A stretch of 64,000 nucleotides of DNA from Spironucleus salmonicida (GCA_000497125.2 CM035323.1:628001-692000), one strand, 5' to 3'; shown: positions 22,221-34,053, counted from the first letter of the stretch. Translations and numbers: made by a program. Notes: generated by a model not told the origin, from the letters alone.

Positions 22221-24635
22221 ATGTCTCATAATCCTAGACTTGTCGTGCACGAGATTTTCTAAAACTAAGGGATCTCAGCCACAATTCTTAAAATCAAAGA
22301 CTTCTAGCTCCTCATTAACTGCGGAATTCGCCAGCCGTATGAGCAGTTCTTCGAATAGTACAAGCAACTGGCCCCAGAACTGTCTGCAATCATAATAACA
22401 TCTCCATCTCAGCTGTGCTGTGGCGCGCTTCCATTTCTGCGTCATTTCGGTTACAGAGGCTAGTTCTTCATCCCAGAATTCCTTTTTGAAGAAATCCGTC
22501 TCACAATCGATGACATGCGTTACCAAACAATCACAGACTACAACAACCACATTCCAATCGACGAACATCTCTAACCGCTTTTTCAAACCGACCTTTTCTC
22601 AATCGAGCAAAAACGCGATTTGCAGCTCAATTCCTGGATCGTGCTTAACCAATAAGTTTCTGTTCTCATCATTTAGCAATCAGTCGACCAAATAGCGATA
22701 AATTTGAAAACCGACTACTTCAGGGAAGAGATTTTCTTCGCAGAACACCTCTTCAAGACCGGCCGTCACGCACTCACGAAATTGGGGCTACAAAACCTCC
22801 AATTGGCGATTTCTGGCGAGCCCAAAAAAATTCCAGCACTTCAAATTGCGAATTCAAAATAAATTTCCACTTCTTTAAAAAATACAATTTCTCAAAACGG
22901 CTAAATTTTCATTCCCTGCGACGGAATCGGCTCATTTCTTCGGACTTACGAAAATCTTCAGCAAGAACTCAAGTAGCTAAACTATTTCAAAAAGCTCAAA
23001 ATCAGTCTCATTTGTGACAAAGCGATTCCGCAAAATCTCAAGAAATACGCGCTCGGAAAGTCACTTTTTACAATCCAAAAGTTCGACGATTCCGACGTCA
23101 TTTTCAGCCTCGATGCGACGTTTTTGAGCGGCTTTTCGCTCCTTTTCCTGAAAGAAAAAATTAACAATCCTCTGAATAAGCTCATAATTTGCGATTTGAG
23201 CCAAAAAACGCTAGAAAGTAAAATCTTCTAAACGCTGATTTCGGCCAAAATTCGAGGCAAAAAATCGGTTAAAATCGACAGCTACGATATCGAAGTCCGC
23301 GAAGTTAGCGAGAAAAAGACCCGCACACTTCGGGATGAGCTCTAGCTGCTGAATTACGAAGTTTTGGTTGAAGATCTGTAAAATGAGCATTTTGAGAGTA
23401 AATATGACGTAAATCAGGTGATTGACATGGCAAATAGTGTATATTAGTTTAAATATGAAGATGTATATCGTTAAGAAGGAAAATTCAGTGGAAAGAAATT
23501 TTTGATTTTAACAAAAGAATAGAAATAATATATAATTAATTTTATCGGAAATAAGACGCGTGATGGACTGTTTTTGGCTGATTTCAGTAGTCCAGTACTT
23601 TAATCGTGCGTTAAGGACGAAATGAAGATGTTCAAAATTGATAAATATAAGACCTACTAAATCGAATTTGAGTAGCCTAAGGAGCGAATTGGGTTCGTTT
23701 AGGACCTGTTTTAATTGAAATTTTTGAAGTTCTTTACTGAACTTTTGGTCGAAAAGTCGTATCTAGTTTGTGTGAATAATCAAGTCACGGTACAGCAAGG
23801 TGCCGAACAAAATCTGATTTAAGAAGTCAACAAAAACTCTATTGCCGCTGTAAATATACCAACTTTCAAGTCGATTTTTGATGATTCGATCCAAGTTATC
23901 CAACGTAATTTTGTTACCGATTTTGAAGTTGAGGGAGTAGAAAATCAAATTTAAATCAAGAAAAAAGCAACTGGAGAGTACATAGAGCAAAAGTTCACAA
24001 TTAACTGCCAAATTGACGTTTTCGACTTCGATTTTTACCATAATTCGAGTTCGTCAATTCCGCTTCTTTAAAAGATCGCTTTTAACGATAAAAAAGTCAT
24101 TGTGAATCCAACAGGTTTAGAAATCGAGAAATTCGGCTCAACTTCGCGCTACCTGATGACCAAAATCCCATTACAATTGACCTACGAAATGTTCAATATT
24201 TCCCATTGGATCAGTTTGGCTTTCAGCTAAACATCACATATGCAGAAACTAATTTTACCAAATAAAAATTAAGTGATATAAGTAATGTTGGAAAGAAAAA
24301 GTTCGAGTAAACTTGAAAATCAGGAGGAAAACGAGGACGAACTGTTCGAAATTTGCAATAAATTTCACGAACACGAGCTCCCTGGCGGCGTGTTGACAGT
24401 GGGTGGTGATGCAGGAGCCATAGAGCAGATTTGCAGCGGGTACAAGCTTGAAAGCGCAGTTTTTGAAAAGGGCGAAAGCTGGAACGGCGAGCTATGCGGC
24501 GTCGACGTCAAATTTGACGACAATCGTAAGGTATGTAACGGTATCAACGTCAAAGGGCGAGTTTCCGGCAGGCTGATGGATTTGATTGATCAGCTCAAAG
24601 GTGAGTTTGGCGGCGAGTTTGCAGTGGAGCCGTGA
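22221..24635 (+). CDS. CPSF100/Cft2-like metallo-beta-lactamase-fold protein, 804 aa
   Basis: The 804-residue frame resembles CPSF2 (CPSF100/Cft2), the inactive partner of the mRNA 3'-end endonuclease CPSF73. The N-terminus has the fold's opening pattern (LLINCGIRQPYEQFFEQY, then LSAIIITSPSQLCCGALPFL), where active enzymes have a Ser-His-x-His-x-Asp-His metal motif; here the metal residues are absent, as in CPSF100. A beta-CASP-like part follows (IFIPCDGIGSFLRTYENLQQ; FSLDATFLSGFSLLFL), and near the C-terminus there is an acidic linker (QEENEDELFE) and a compact Gly-rich end. Integrator IntS9 is the main alternative. Many TAA/TAG codons are read through. Codon GC rises towards the 3' end. Confidence 0.6.
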
Positions 24636-24976
24636 GTGAATTAGGGTTTTGGTGGTTTGATAATAGGAAAGTTTTTTAGATTTTAGTGATAAAATAGTTT
24701 AAATCAAATTTAATAACCATTTACAGGGTAAATTGGGGATTTTGGTTGTTAATTGATTAAAAATACAATTAAAATTATTATATTGTGTGATATATGATAT
24801 AAGAGTAAATTTACTAAACAAATCTGCAAGGAAAATTATAGTTTATATACAATTAATAAAATAAATATAGTGAAGAGGGGTGATCATTAATACAATTTTC
24901 TTAATAATTTAATAATCGATTGACACTATTTTAAATCAGTGTTACATTGCAAGATATTTCATATAATTTTCATAAT
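24636..24976. other. AT-rich spacer, nothing found
   Basis: About 340 bases between the CPSF100-like gene and the decayed gene that follows. No open frame or repeat of note. Confidence 0.4.
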
Positions 24977-25854
24977 ATGCGTCTTACTATGCTTCATAAG
25001 TATTATTATCTTATACCTAGTCATGATTATAAATTTCATTTTAGATGAAATTTTGAGATTATGTTGTAATATTACAGTAATTTTGAGAGTTTTATTATTA
25101 AGGAAATTACTACGGATACTATGAATAACTAGGATTAATTGATTATTATAACTCTGGGTATAACTCTTCTAGTTGCTATTGATAGTATTTTTACCTATCT
25201 TCATTATTCTTCCTTATAAAATTATGAGATTCTAGCATTTCCACCTATGATTGCTACTAACTCATATGTAAATCAAATTGGTCGATTTACTAAACTAGCT
25301 ATTACATTTCACATTCAGGATTTAAATGATTGATACTATTATCTTCAACTTATTCTACTACTGACTCTTATACTTTATCGTTTAAAATAACAATTTTTTT
25401 GTTTAGATTTTAGAGATATAAATTTTAAAGATTTTCAACCTATTATTCAATTAATTTTATATGCTTTTAATTTTATTAAATTAATATTGGTGAGTTTACA
25501 AACGGTATGGTACTTTGATTCCGTAATGGTAAGGTAGAATCACAAAATGCAAAATTTCGTTCTTTGCCATAATAGCGATTAGGCTATAAAGTTTTAAAGA
25601 TTTCAGTTGATGTATCTGATGATTAAATATTTTGAGTAATTCGAGTGCGATTCTTAATATAGTTTTCTTTTTGCTCCTGCTTATGGCGCTAGATCTATTA
25701 GCCTAGATTGGAACGAGAATATAGCTCTCTCCAAGTATTAGCTGATTAAATATGGGAAACTTTAGCTGGTATTAATTATGATTGGGAATTTTAATACGAG
25801 ATTGGACAGTACATTTTGGAAAGACAAATTTTTGATAATAACTATATATAATGA
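24977..25854 (+). pseudogene. decayed protein gene of unknown family
   Basis: Protein-like sequence is spread over more than one register. One frame from ATG 24977 has a TGA at 25046 and another at 25331 but reads well between them (for example DQLIIITLGITLLVAIDSIF). Farther on, coding character appears in a second register (GKVESQNAKFRSLPQQRLGY, KVLKISVDVSDDQIF) and ends with LADQIWETLAGINYDWEFQY and a TGA at 25852. The pieces are consistent with one gene broken by stops and frameshifts. The family is unknown. It ends 245 bases before the left arm of the inverted duplication. Confidence 0.4.
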
Positions 25855-26591
25855 TATACTGGTGTAAAAGAAATACAATAATTTAAAATAGATCAAGTGC
25901 TATTATATTATGTTATACATTATTTTATATCATTTATAATTTGTATCAGAACAAATGTTAAATTTTAAGTCCAATTTGTTTAATAATATGGAAATTATAT
26001 TAATATATTACATTAACTTTATCATCTCTAACAATGAATAGTTTACAAATGATAATAAATATCAGTTGGATAGTTAAAGAATAAGAATACGTTAACATTC
26101 ATATAAGTTAAGTATCTTCTTAGCTTTAATTCCTTTACAACAATAATTAAATAAACTTCTTAGCTGCTGGATGCTATGATTTCTCGACTTGTGAGTAAGC
26201 AATGCTCGATATAATACTGAAACTACAGAGACGCGTTGGGATACCTATGTACACAAGAATCATAATGTAGTAGTCAGGCACGAATATTCTGTTGAAATTA
26301 GGGAGCATGCACGCGTCTAACTGACAGTTGAACTCATCGCTCCACATGCGGTTCTATGCAGAGATGGAATTTCTTACCCTTATCATTCTCTTAGCTGACA
26401 CGAGGTCATCAGTAGAGATATATTTTGGACGTTGATTTATAAACTAAGTAGAATTGTTGAAAATCCGGCAGGTTATCGAGCACGTGAACTACTAGCGTTT
26501 AGAATAGTCGTAAAGTAGCTTCTGGTGATGTTAGTGGACCGATGCTCGATAATTTTGTGAGTAAGAGATCCGGGTGTTGGTACACGCTTCG

Positions 26592-28442
26592 TCACCAACG
26601 GCACCTTTAGGTAGCGTGTAAGTTGCCGCTGAAAGGCCAGAAAGAAGGAATTCGTGTCAGAAAATTTATTGTAGATTTATTCAGGTTAAACTGCTACTGT
26701 AGCGCACTGTCCTCCCCGATGTATGCTTCAGTAGTGGTAGTTCCAAAATAGTCTTCGCTGACAGCCTTGTTAGCGCATTCGGTGTCCCATCCCGAACACA
26801 TCGATGGAGAAATTGCGTATCGCTGGTCGTGATCGCCCATCACCACTATGATAGCGTTGGAGTGATTGCCCTTCAGGAAGGCAACCAGCTTCCCGAGCTA
26901 CTTGTCGAAATAGTTGGTCATTTTGACATACTTAGGGCTTATCGTTTCGTCGTAGTACTGAGGCTGGTCGAAGACCTACTAGCTTGAGTGCGTGTCAATA
27001 GTGAACCAGTTCGCGAAGAAATGCGTCGAAATATTCTAAATTTGGAGCTCAAACTGATCCTTTGTAATTCTATCCGCGTCCCAGTCTGAATTTGTGAAGT
27101 TCTCAAACCCAGGGGCCTTGGTGGGACAGCAATACTGCACATTCTCGAAATCTCCATTGTACAGTATGTTATGCTTGGCATCGAACTCTGGAGGGGCAGA
27201 CGAAGTGTAAACGGTCGTGTAGCCCAAATAATTAAAGAACTTTGCTAGAGTGAGGTGATCCTTGCCACGCTGCTACGTGATGCCGATTCCGTGCCGGATG
27301 GGGAAATTCCCCGTCTCGATGCCGAACCAGCCGAGAATGGTGGGGACGCCAGGGAAGTTTACCCCGATATTGGTGGAGCAAAGCTCGTTCAATCTGGCCA
27401 AATTCGGCATGGTGGTTGCGTTGAAGGCTCCTCCGTTTTGCTCTTCCGAGAAGTCCTAGTCTTTCAGCAGGAGCAGATTGGCCGAAAACGACCCCATCAT
27501 CACGAGAACGCTATTGGGCATATCCTGTTTAGCGACCATTTATTCTGCCATTACCTCCTCTTCGCATTCGCTAAATTTACAATAAACGTCCCGGGAGTCA
27601 ACGAAGTACGGAAATTGTATTACGTCACGACTGTCAATATAGAATATGTCCTTTAGAATCTGGGGCATCGAATACTCTTCCCTAATCAGAGACTATAGCC
27701 TATTCTCGTTTATCTTGTACATGGACAATGATTTCCAGAGGTACCAGTTGGCTGGTGCGGACTCTACTATCCTTGAGTCTTGGCCAGTATTGGCGAAGAA
27801 CGTGCAAAAGAGAACTCTGTATGTGAGTGCTCCTATACCAATTAACGCATCAATGTATGATAATCAATATTTTCGTGGGTTTTTATGGTGTCGTCTGAAG
27901 CTTTAAAAAACCTACTTCCAGTAAATGTAAACTATAGCGCTAGCAGATACGACCGCAAAGCCTATAACCGCATTGTATAAAATTATGATGAATTTAGCAT
28001 CGATAATTTCCTACACAATAAGGTCGAATATGTTGTTCAGCTTCTAAATGGTTACCTACTTCAGGTTAGTAACTGTATTATCCTTAAACACGCTTACCGA
28101 ACCAGCGTATGTTTTGAAATAACTATGTGTTAACATAAGCAAACTGCCTACATTCATTGCATAGAAAGCCATGTAGAATGAGTGGATAGCCAGAATAGTT
28201 AACACAATACTGTAAGTAAATACTGGTTGAATGCTGCACTTTTAAGGCAAAACTAGCCCCAATCTGCAAAAAAACCTCATAGAAACAGCACTGTAGAATA
28301 AATATTGACAGTAGGAGTGGATATAGCCATAAATTACCAACAGAATGATGTTCTCCGTACGAATTATCAAAAAAAACAATGCAGCGGACACAATACGATT
28401 ATAGATAAAGTAAATAGCATATGCATAATAAAATTTTAACAT
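26592..28442 (-). CDS. LtaS/sulfatase-like membrane phosphotransferase, copy 1, 616 aa
   Basis: The product resembles the alkaline-phosphatase/sulfatase superfamily of the lipoteichoic-acid-synthase and MdoB type: four or five N-terminal membrane helices (residues ~1-210), then an extracytoplasmic catalytic domain. Family landmarks seen in order are a strand VLVMIGSFSANLLLL, a likely nucleophile region near PTILGWFGIETG, LAKFFNYLGYT, FTIDTHSSQ and the metal-binding VVMDDHDQRY. Bacterial members transfer phosphoglycerol from lipid to a glycan or lipid acceptor. A eukaryotic member would probably modify surface or secretory glycoconjugates. The frame is open from ATG 28442 to TGA 26592. Beyond that TGA the same frame stays open and protein-like for 60 more codons, so the annotated end may be a truncation. 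It is divergent from Cys-rich protein B. Confidence 0.72.
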
Positions 28443-29534
28443 TTTCAATAGTATATCATTTTATTTAGGTCAAATTAATATTATTTTTAGTAAAATCATC
28501 CTAATAACAGTGCTATATTTAATTATTAATTAAATATATTTAATTTTCGAATACAAAATAAATCAGTACTTTATAGCAAATAATAAACTTTTATGTAATA
28601 CTTATGTAAAATATATGTTGGATGAAATCAAAAACGCTATATAAATATCATTCTATTGCTAATGACGCTATTATTGCAAAAAATTCTACATCATAATTAA
28701 TTTTATAAAATGATATGTTTTAATGCTAAATAGTTGAAGTATTTTTCTGAGCAATGTTTAATAATATAAGTAAACTAAATTCCATTAAGTAAGTTTTGCA
28801 TAGTATGAATAACTTAAATTTTTTATGTAAAATGATTTAGCATTTTTAAGTATTATAAATTTTTTACAATATTTTTATAATATTTTAAAATTCCCTTAAA
28901 ATTACAGAAAAAAAATAAACCTTTCAAAACCATAAACTGCTTGTTATTATCATTAAATCAATTAAAAAAAAACAATAGTATAAATTAATAGGATTAGAAG
29001 AGCTTTTATTAATATACTTTACATATGCTTCACTACAATAATAATGAAATCTAAATAAAATAATTTTAAAATTTTTAAGTGATTATTAAATTAATTTTAT
29101 GCTCATAAGTAAAAAATAATATTTACTTGACAGGAATCCTATACAAGAAGCTTTTGAAGTAATAGTTTATATACATGAAGGTAAAGTAATCTACAACCTT
29201 ATATTATTTTTATAATAAATTTAATATAAAGTCAATGGATTTAAATTACTGATTAAATAATAAAAGTTAAAATAAATGAGAATATTATAACATGATATCA
29301 CATTAAATCTATTTGTTTATTTTGATTTTTGTTATTAACTTTTAATAATAAATAATAACGATTGTTTTAGTTTTTTATAGAACTGTAATTTTTATTTCTT
29401 ATTAATATTAAGAGAGATAAATGAAAACCTTAGGTACAAAGTATTTATTTTTATATAATAGGTAATATATAAAGATTAAAACCTAATATTAAAGTGTAGA
29501 CTACTAGAGTATATAAAAGGAATTATATTTAAAA
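28443..29534. promoter_or_regulatory. long divergent spacer, duplicated in both arms
   Basis: About 1.09 kb of very AT-rich sequence between the starts of the sulfatase-like gene and Cys-rich protein B. It is kept nearly unchanged in the right arm (52983-54072), so it was copied together with both genes and presumably carries both promoters. No gene is seen inside it. Confidence 0.5.
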
Positions 29535-30806
29535 ATGAATAATTGTAACGATCCAAGCTGTATAACCTGTCCGACAGACAAGGACATCTGCACCGTATGC
29601 AAAGACAAGTACGCGCTCGATGACGATGGAATCTGCAGGTTCTGCACCGACAACCCAAACTGCAACGGCTGCTTCCTCATAGGAACAGATCAGAGCTGTC
29701 AGTTCTGCCTTCCACCATTCACCGGCTGGAAGTGCGACACGGCATGCCCACACGGACAGAAGCAGTTCAACGTGATCGCCTGCCAGGCCACCAGCTGCTC
29801 CGAAGCGGCCCCCTGCAACGGCATCGGTGCCTGCAAGTTCAACAGCAAGTGGGACTTCGCGTGCCCCTGCGTCGAGCTGAACGTCGACTTCAACTGCGTA
29901 GCGCTTCCAGCCTGCACGGTCTACAACTGCAGGGAGTGCCGGAAAGCCGACAAGACTACCTGCGAGATCTGCCACGACGGGTATTTCTAGTACAAGAAGA
30001 AGTGCGTGCCCTGCTCCGAGACGAACTGCAAGGAGTGCGGCGTCGACCTCGCCCTCAACTTCCGCTGCACGGCCTGCCAGGTGCCCCGCAAGGGCTACAA
30101 GTGCGACACGACCTGCGCCCTGGGCTTCAAGTAGCTCAACATCGACGAGTGCCAGCCCATCACCGGCACCGAGTTCGGTCCCTGCAACCTGAAGGGGTCC
30201 ATCACACGGGCCCCCACCGGCACGGTCTGCCAGTGCATCCGCGGCTACTCGGGCGTGAACTGCGAGAACTTCTTCACCTGCGACGTCTCGAACTGCGTGA
30301 CCTGCTCCGCTGTAGATTTCTGCGGCACCTGCGAAAATGGGTATTCTATTCGAAAAGGCTACTGTGACAGGTGCGATTAGCCGCAACAACTTTTAACAAT
30401 TTCCGGTAAATGTGGGGCGTGCGGCTTTGTACCGAACTGTAAGTATTGCGATGATGGGGAAATTGACCGGTGTCTAGTATGTCAGAGAGGATATAGCAAT
30501 ATAAATGGATAATGTGGTGATGCTAATAGGCTTGGGAAAAAAGATACTACGGCTGTAATAATTGGATTTTTTATCTGTGTTATAATTTTGATTATTACTG
30601 CAGCCATCATAATATTTTTAATACAAAAAAATCGATTAGGCTAGTACAAGAAAATACCAGATGGTATAAAAACTTTAAAAAAATAAAATTGTACTAAATT
30701 GAGAAAAGGTAATATTTCTAGTAATGGTAACCTGTCTACTAACTGTGTGTCGTATTTACCGCCAGAAACGAAAGCTGATGATAACATCTGGAAGAAAACA
30801 AAGTGA
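29535..30806 (+). CDS. Cys-rich CXXC/EGF-like membrane protein, copy B, 423 aa
   Basis: It begins MNNCNDPSCITCPTDKDICT with no signal peptide. The ectodomain to about residue 335 is full of CXXC and EGF-like motifs (CRECRKADKTTCEICHDGYF; GTVCQCIRGYSGVNCENFF). A single membrane helix lies at about 339-363 (AVIIGFFICVIILIITAAII), followed by a Lys/Asn-rich tail of about 60 residues. Three conserved TAG codons inside the GC-rich core read as Gln, in the contexts DGYF-Q-YKKK, LGFK-Q-LNID and DRCD-Q-PQQL. The ectodomain is almost identical to copy C, but the sequence diverges abruptly before the membrane helix, so the tail is unlike those of A and C. The likely role is a surface antigen or receptor-like coat protein, by analogy with diplomonad Cys-rich membrane proteins. 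Confidence 0.88.
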
Positions 30807-31076
30807 TATTTTTAATATTTATTTCTTCAATAATTAAATATAGAATTACACAAATTACACAGTAACTTTGTGACATGATATATTATTTTTACATAATAAT
30901 ATTCCAAAATTATCTGGATATGCACTAATGCATACGATTGGCCAATTTTACATCCAGATTCCCATTTTTATAATTATTTAATTTTATATATTAATAAATA
31001 ATTATACGAACTGCTCAACCTACCATAATTTTAAGAATATTTTATATAAATATAGATAGATATTGCCTTTCCACAT

Positions 31077-32159
31077 ATGTCAAAATAGTCATTCCAATTA
31101 GCCTATCCAGATCGTCTGCTCACGATAGACGGAGACCAATCATCCCTGTAACTTGTCACGAATGAAAAAGCTCAATATCAGACTAAAAATGTTGTAGATC
31201 TCTGTAGCGGCAAAAACCTCACAGATGTATCCCGCCAGGGCACGCTTGTGCTTACGAACATCAGAATCATTTACACACTCGATTCAGATACCTCTATAAA
31301 TATGTAAATTGGTTATGGATGCGTTTAGAAGATCCTCGTTGGCAACATAGACAGCAAGTAGGCAAGTGATAAAAAGTAGATAATTCAACAGGACAGGTCT
31401 CTGGTAATCCATTGTACTTTCAACAAATCGATTTTTCGCTTCGAATTTTTACCGAGGGGTTCAAAGACGATTTTCGAACTTTTCCAGTCACTGTATCGCG
31501 CATACGACACGTCGAAGCTGTATCGGAAACTGCGAATTCGTCAGGCCGTGACGCAAAATTCGCTCCTTTTTTCGGATGAATTTTCAGAAATTTCGCTTAA
31601 GGATACTGTCGTATTGTCTCCGCTATCACCAATTGCAGTGCCGGGAACGCTAATTTTTACGAATTTTAGGCTATTTTGGCATGCTCAAAATTCAATTCAA
31701 TTTAATATTTCTGCTCCTTTTTTAGATATTTCGTGTGTTCAGATTAAAAAGTAGTCATTTGGCAAAGATCTGGAACCTGAAGATGCAGTTTTGATTAGTG
31801 TTGGATCAGATGAAAAACCTTTAGTTTTAGCATTAAAATGTATGAAAAAAGATATATAGGAATTATATGATCTAATAATAGGAAAATGTGAAACAAGTGC
31901 TGCCAATCCACTTTTTGGGGTTAAAATTGAAGGTGATAGTTCTCAAAATGACGGAGATAACATTGTTTTATTTTAAGGTGGTGACAGCTAGAATTTTGAT
32001 AGGAATGCCAAAATATCCTAAATCGTTAAAAGCGTTGATCGGGTTAGTTAGTATTTGGAGAGTTAGTAGGAAGATGGAGAAGTATTTTTCGATGAGGAAT
32101 TAGGAGTATGTTTCGAATAAATTAAAGGTATGACGCGAGAAGAATTGTGGATTCTTTGA
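31077..32159 (+). CDS. BBS5: BBSome subunit BBS5, 360 aa
   Basis: BBS5 is a lipid-binding subunit of the BBSome, the coat that moves membrane proteins in and out of cilia. The 360-residue length matches the family (about 340). Two PH-like BBS5 domains are visible: the first contains GTLVLTNIRIIYTLDSDTSI and IGYGCVQKI, and the second contains GTLIFTNFRLFWHAQNSIQF, ISAPFLDISCVQIKKQSFG. Between them is the conserved LYRKLRIRQAVTQNSLLF. The C-terminal 90 residues are acidic and Gln/Ser-rich. Numerous TAG/TAA codons are read as Gln. It fits a flagellated cell with a working BBSome. It converges on a 58-residue minus-strand gene with 9 bases between stops. Confidence 0.88.
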
Positions 32160-32168
32160 AAGTGAAAC

Positions 32169-32345
32169 TCATTCTTCAGTTAGAATTTTCACCACTTCTT
32201 GAACTAAGTCTTCATATATTGGTGCTTCGAATATTTTTCTGGACTCTTTATATTCATTATCTTCTAATATTTCTATTTTGAGGTTTGTAAGATTCAAATT
32301 TTAGCTTTTTAGTTGCTTCAATTTACTATCCATATAATATTCCAT
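32169..32345 (-). CDS. small hypothetical protein, 58 aa
   Basis: The frame runs from ATG 32345 to TGA 32169. The product is charged and helical (for example LTNLKIEILEDNEYKESRKI and YEDLVQEVVKILTEE), with acidic residues far above what spacer DNA gives. No family was recognised; it could be a small subunit of a complex. It is tail-to-tail with BBS5 with almost no gap. Confidence 0.5.
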
Positions 32346-33801
32346 TTTCAGATGTATATAATTAATATATAATATAAGAATAGTAAAATTATATGAAAGA
32401 AATAATATATTTATTAATGAATCAAATTATGCAGTGGTTTGGTAGTTAAATGCAGAATGGTACTCATTTATTATTCTAATAATGTTATATTATGGAAATT
32501 ATCAAAGGATTATTATGTAAATAAAAGACTTCATTATCAGATGGTTGCATTAGATCGTTATTATCATGATATTTACCTATAAAATTGATAATTGAATATA
32601 TATAATTTTAATAATGATCGTTTAAATTACCAGTAAAAGTTTTATACAATAAAGTGGTGCTTATTACCAGAAATTGGGTAATGATAATTTATAACGCATA
32701 TTTTCGTTCGTACTAAGTATAATTTATTATAGGCAATACTTTAAGTCGTAGCTAATTGTTTGATGTATTAAACTATGTACATCTGTTTAAGATTATTCAT
32801 AAATACTAGTATATTTAATTGTATTGATATTATAACCAGAGTATAGAAACGTTATATTGGAACATTTATTATAGTATACGTTTGATAAATTATGAAATAC
32901 ATTAAGAATTAACCTAAGAATATAACTTAAGCTCATCTAAATATTAGTAGGTAAAATAAATTTTAATGAACAAATTTCAATAGGTTTAGTTACCATTTCT
33001 ATTAAATTGCGTACTCATTTTCAATAATAAAAATAAAGTAGTCAATACAAGTAAATTTACTTTTATAAAGTTATTCTTATTATTATAATACTGATAATTG
33101 ATATTAATAATTTTTAAAATCCTATGACTGTATTTATTATTTTTATCTAGTCTATATCATTAAATAAAAAATTATCATTTAACCGAAAATTACATGTTGA
33201 TTTAGTAATTAACTTATCTAGTTTTTTAGTTCAATGCTTTTTATAGTCAGATTTTATACTCAAAATGTAATTAATTATCTAACTTACTATAAAATCATAA
33301 TAGTCATTTAATAATTCAATAATATAATATTACTTAGATATTAAAATAATTATTATCAGGAAAATATAATTATATAAATACTATATACATCAATATTTTA
33401 TAGAAACTGATAAGTTTACAACTTTATTAAGTATAATATGTATTATATTTTAACCATTTGAAGTTGGAAACATAATCATGTCTAAAATATTTTTTAATAT
33501 CATATTATAGCAATAACTATATTATTTATATTGATATATTTATTTTTTTTCGGTAAACTTCATGTTTCTTTTCTAGGAAATACTAGATCTTTTATAATAA
33601 TGATATTTATAATTTGCAGGAGTGTGTCTTTTATCTATTATACTTATATATTAATATTATTTAATTAATATTCGTTCGATTTTGAGCTTTTAATTATATA
33701 CATTATAATACAATATAAATATATTATTATTTCGATCGGATTCTAATCATATTAAAATAACTTACTAATAATTATTATTCCTTTTTCAAGATTTCCTGAA
33801 A
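32346..33801. other. AT-rich spacer, nothing convincing
   Basis: About 1.46 kb of very AT-rich sequence. One plus-strand frame (about 33128-33682) is free of TGA for some 185 codons, but its translation lacks Gly and acidic residues and looks like chance. Confidence 0.4.
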
Positions 33802-34053
33802 ATGGTAAGCAAACATCTATTAACATTTGAGTAGATAGATGTTCTTGTTTAGGCTATTGCAGGTGGTGCATGCTGGAAGCAAATACAGCAAGAAATATTC
33901 CCTCAATTCACCATAATTTAATTACGCAATGCCTTTTATAAAATCAAACATACATATCCAGAATTGTTTCATATTTAAAATGTAGAGTACCATAATAGTA
34001 CAAAAATTATTAGCTAAGGCTTTAATGATTACTTTGCCCTAGAGTTATTTTGA
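33802..34053 (+). CDS. SANT/Myb-like mini protein 1, 83 aa
   Basis: The frame runs from ATG 33802 to TGA 34051. The core FEQIDVLVQAIAGGACWKQI followed by FPQFTIIQLRNAFYKIKH has the spacing of a Myb/SANT helix-turn-helix (helix, Gly turn, Trp, third helix). The C-terminus GFNDYFALELF is almost the same as that of the gene at 36750. Together they define a small paralogous family. A DNA- or histone-binding role is inferred only from the SANT-like pattern. Four TAG/TAA codons fall at Gln positions. Confidence 0.65.

Larger units (their letters stand above)
26099..30440 (+). repeat. left arm of a ~4.34 kb inverted duplication
   Basis: This segment is present in reverse orientation at 52077-56414 with only scattered single-base differences and a few one-base indels. 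It includes the sulfatase-like gene, the whole AT-rich spacer between the two divergent genes and the ectodomain part of Cys-rich protein B. The match starts at the tail end, just before an ATATAAG stretch, and ends abruptly inside the Cys-rich gene, shortly after the codons for CGFVPNCKYCDDG. The arms are separated by about 21.6 kb of non-repeated sequence. No terminal inverted repeats or target-site duplications of a transposon were recognised at the edges. Confidence 0.9.

Noticed and set aside
26784-26840. 5S-rRNA-like string (cccatcccgaacac) in the left arm, repeated in the right arm
   Set aside because: It lies inside the sulfatase-like coding frame (SMCSGWDTEC), and no 5S-type pairing or internal promoter is seen around it.
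29529-30389. Long Ala/Val-rich open frame antisense to Cys-rich protein B (also at 16929-17702 and 52128-52988)
   Set aside because: High GC makes the antisense strand open. The sense frame has the CXXC pattern, membrane helix and conserved start in all copies.
26099-30440. Composite transposon interpretation of the inverted arms
   Set aside because: No transposase or reverse transcriptase, terminal repeats or target-site duplications were seen at the arm edges.
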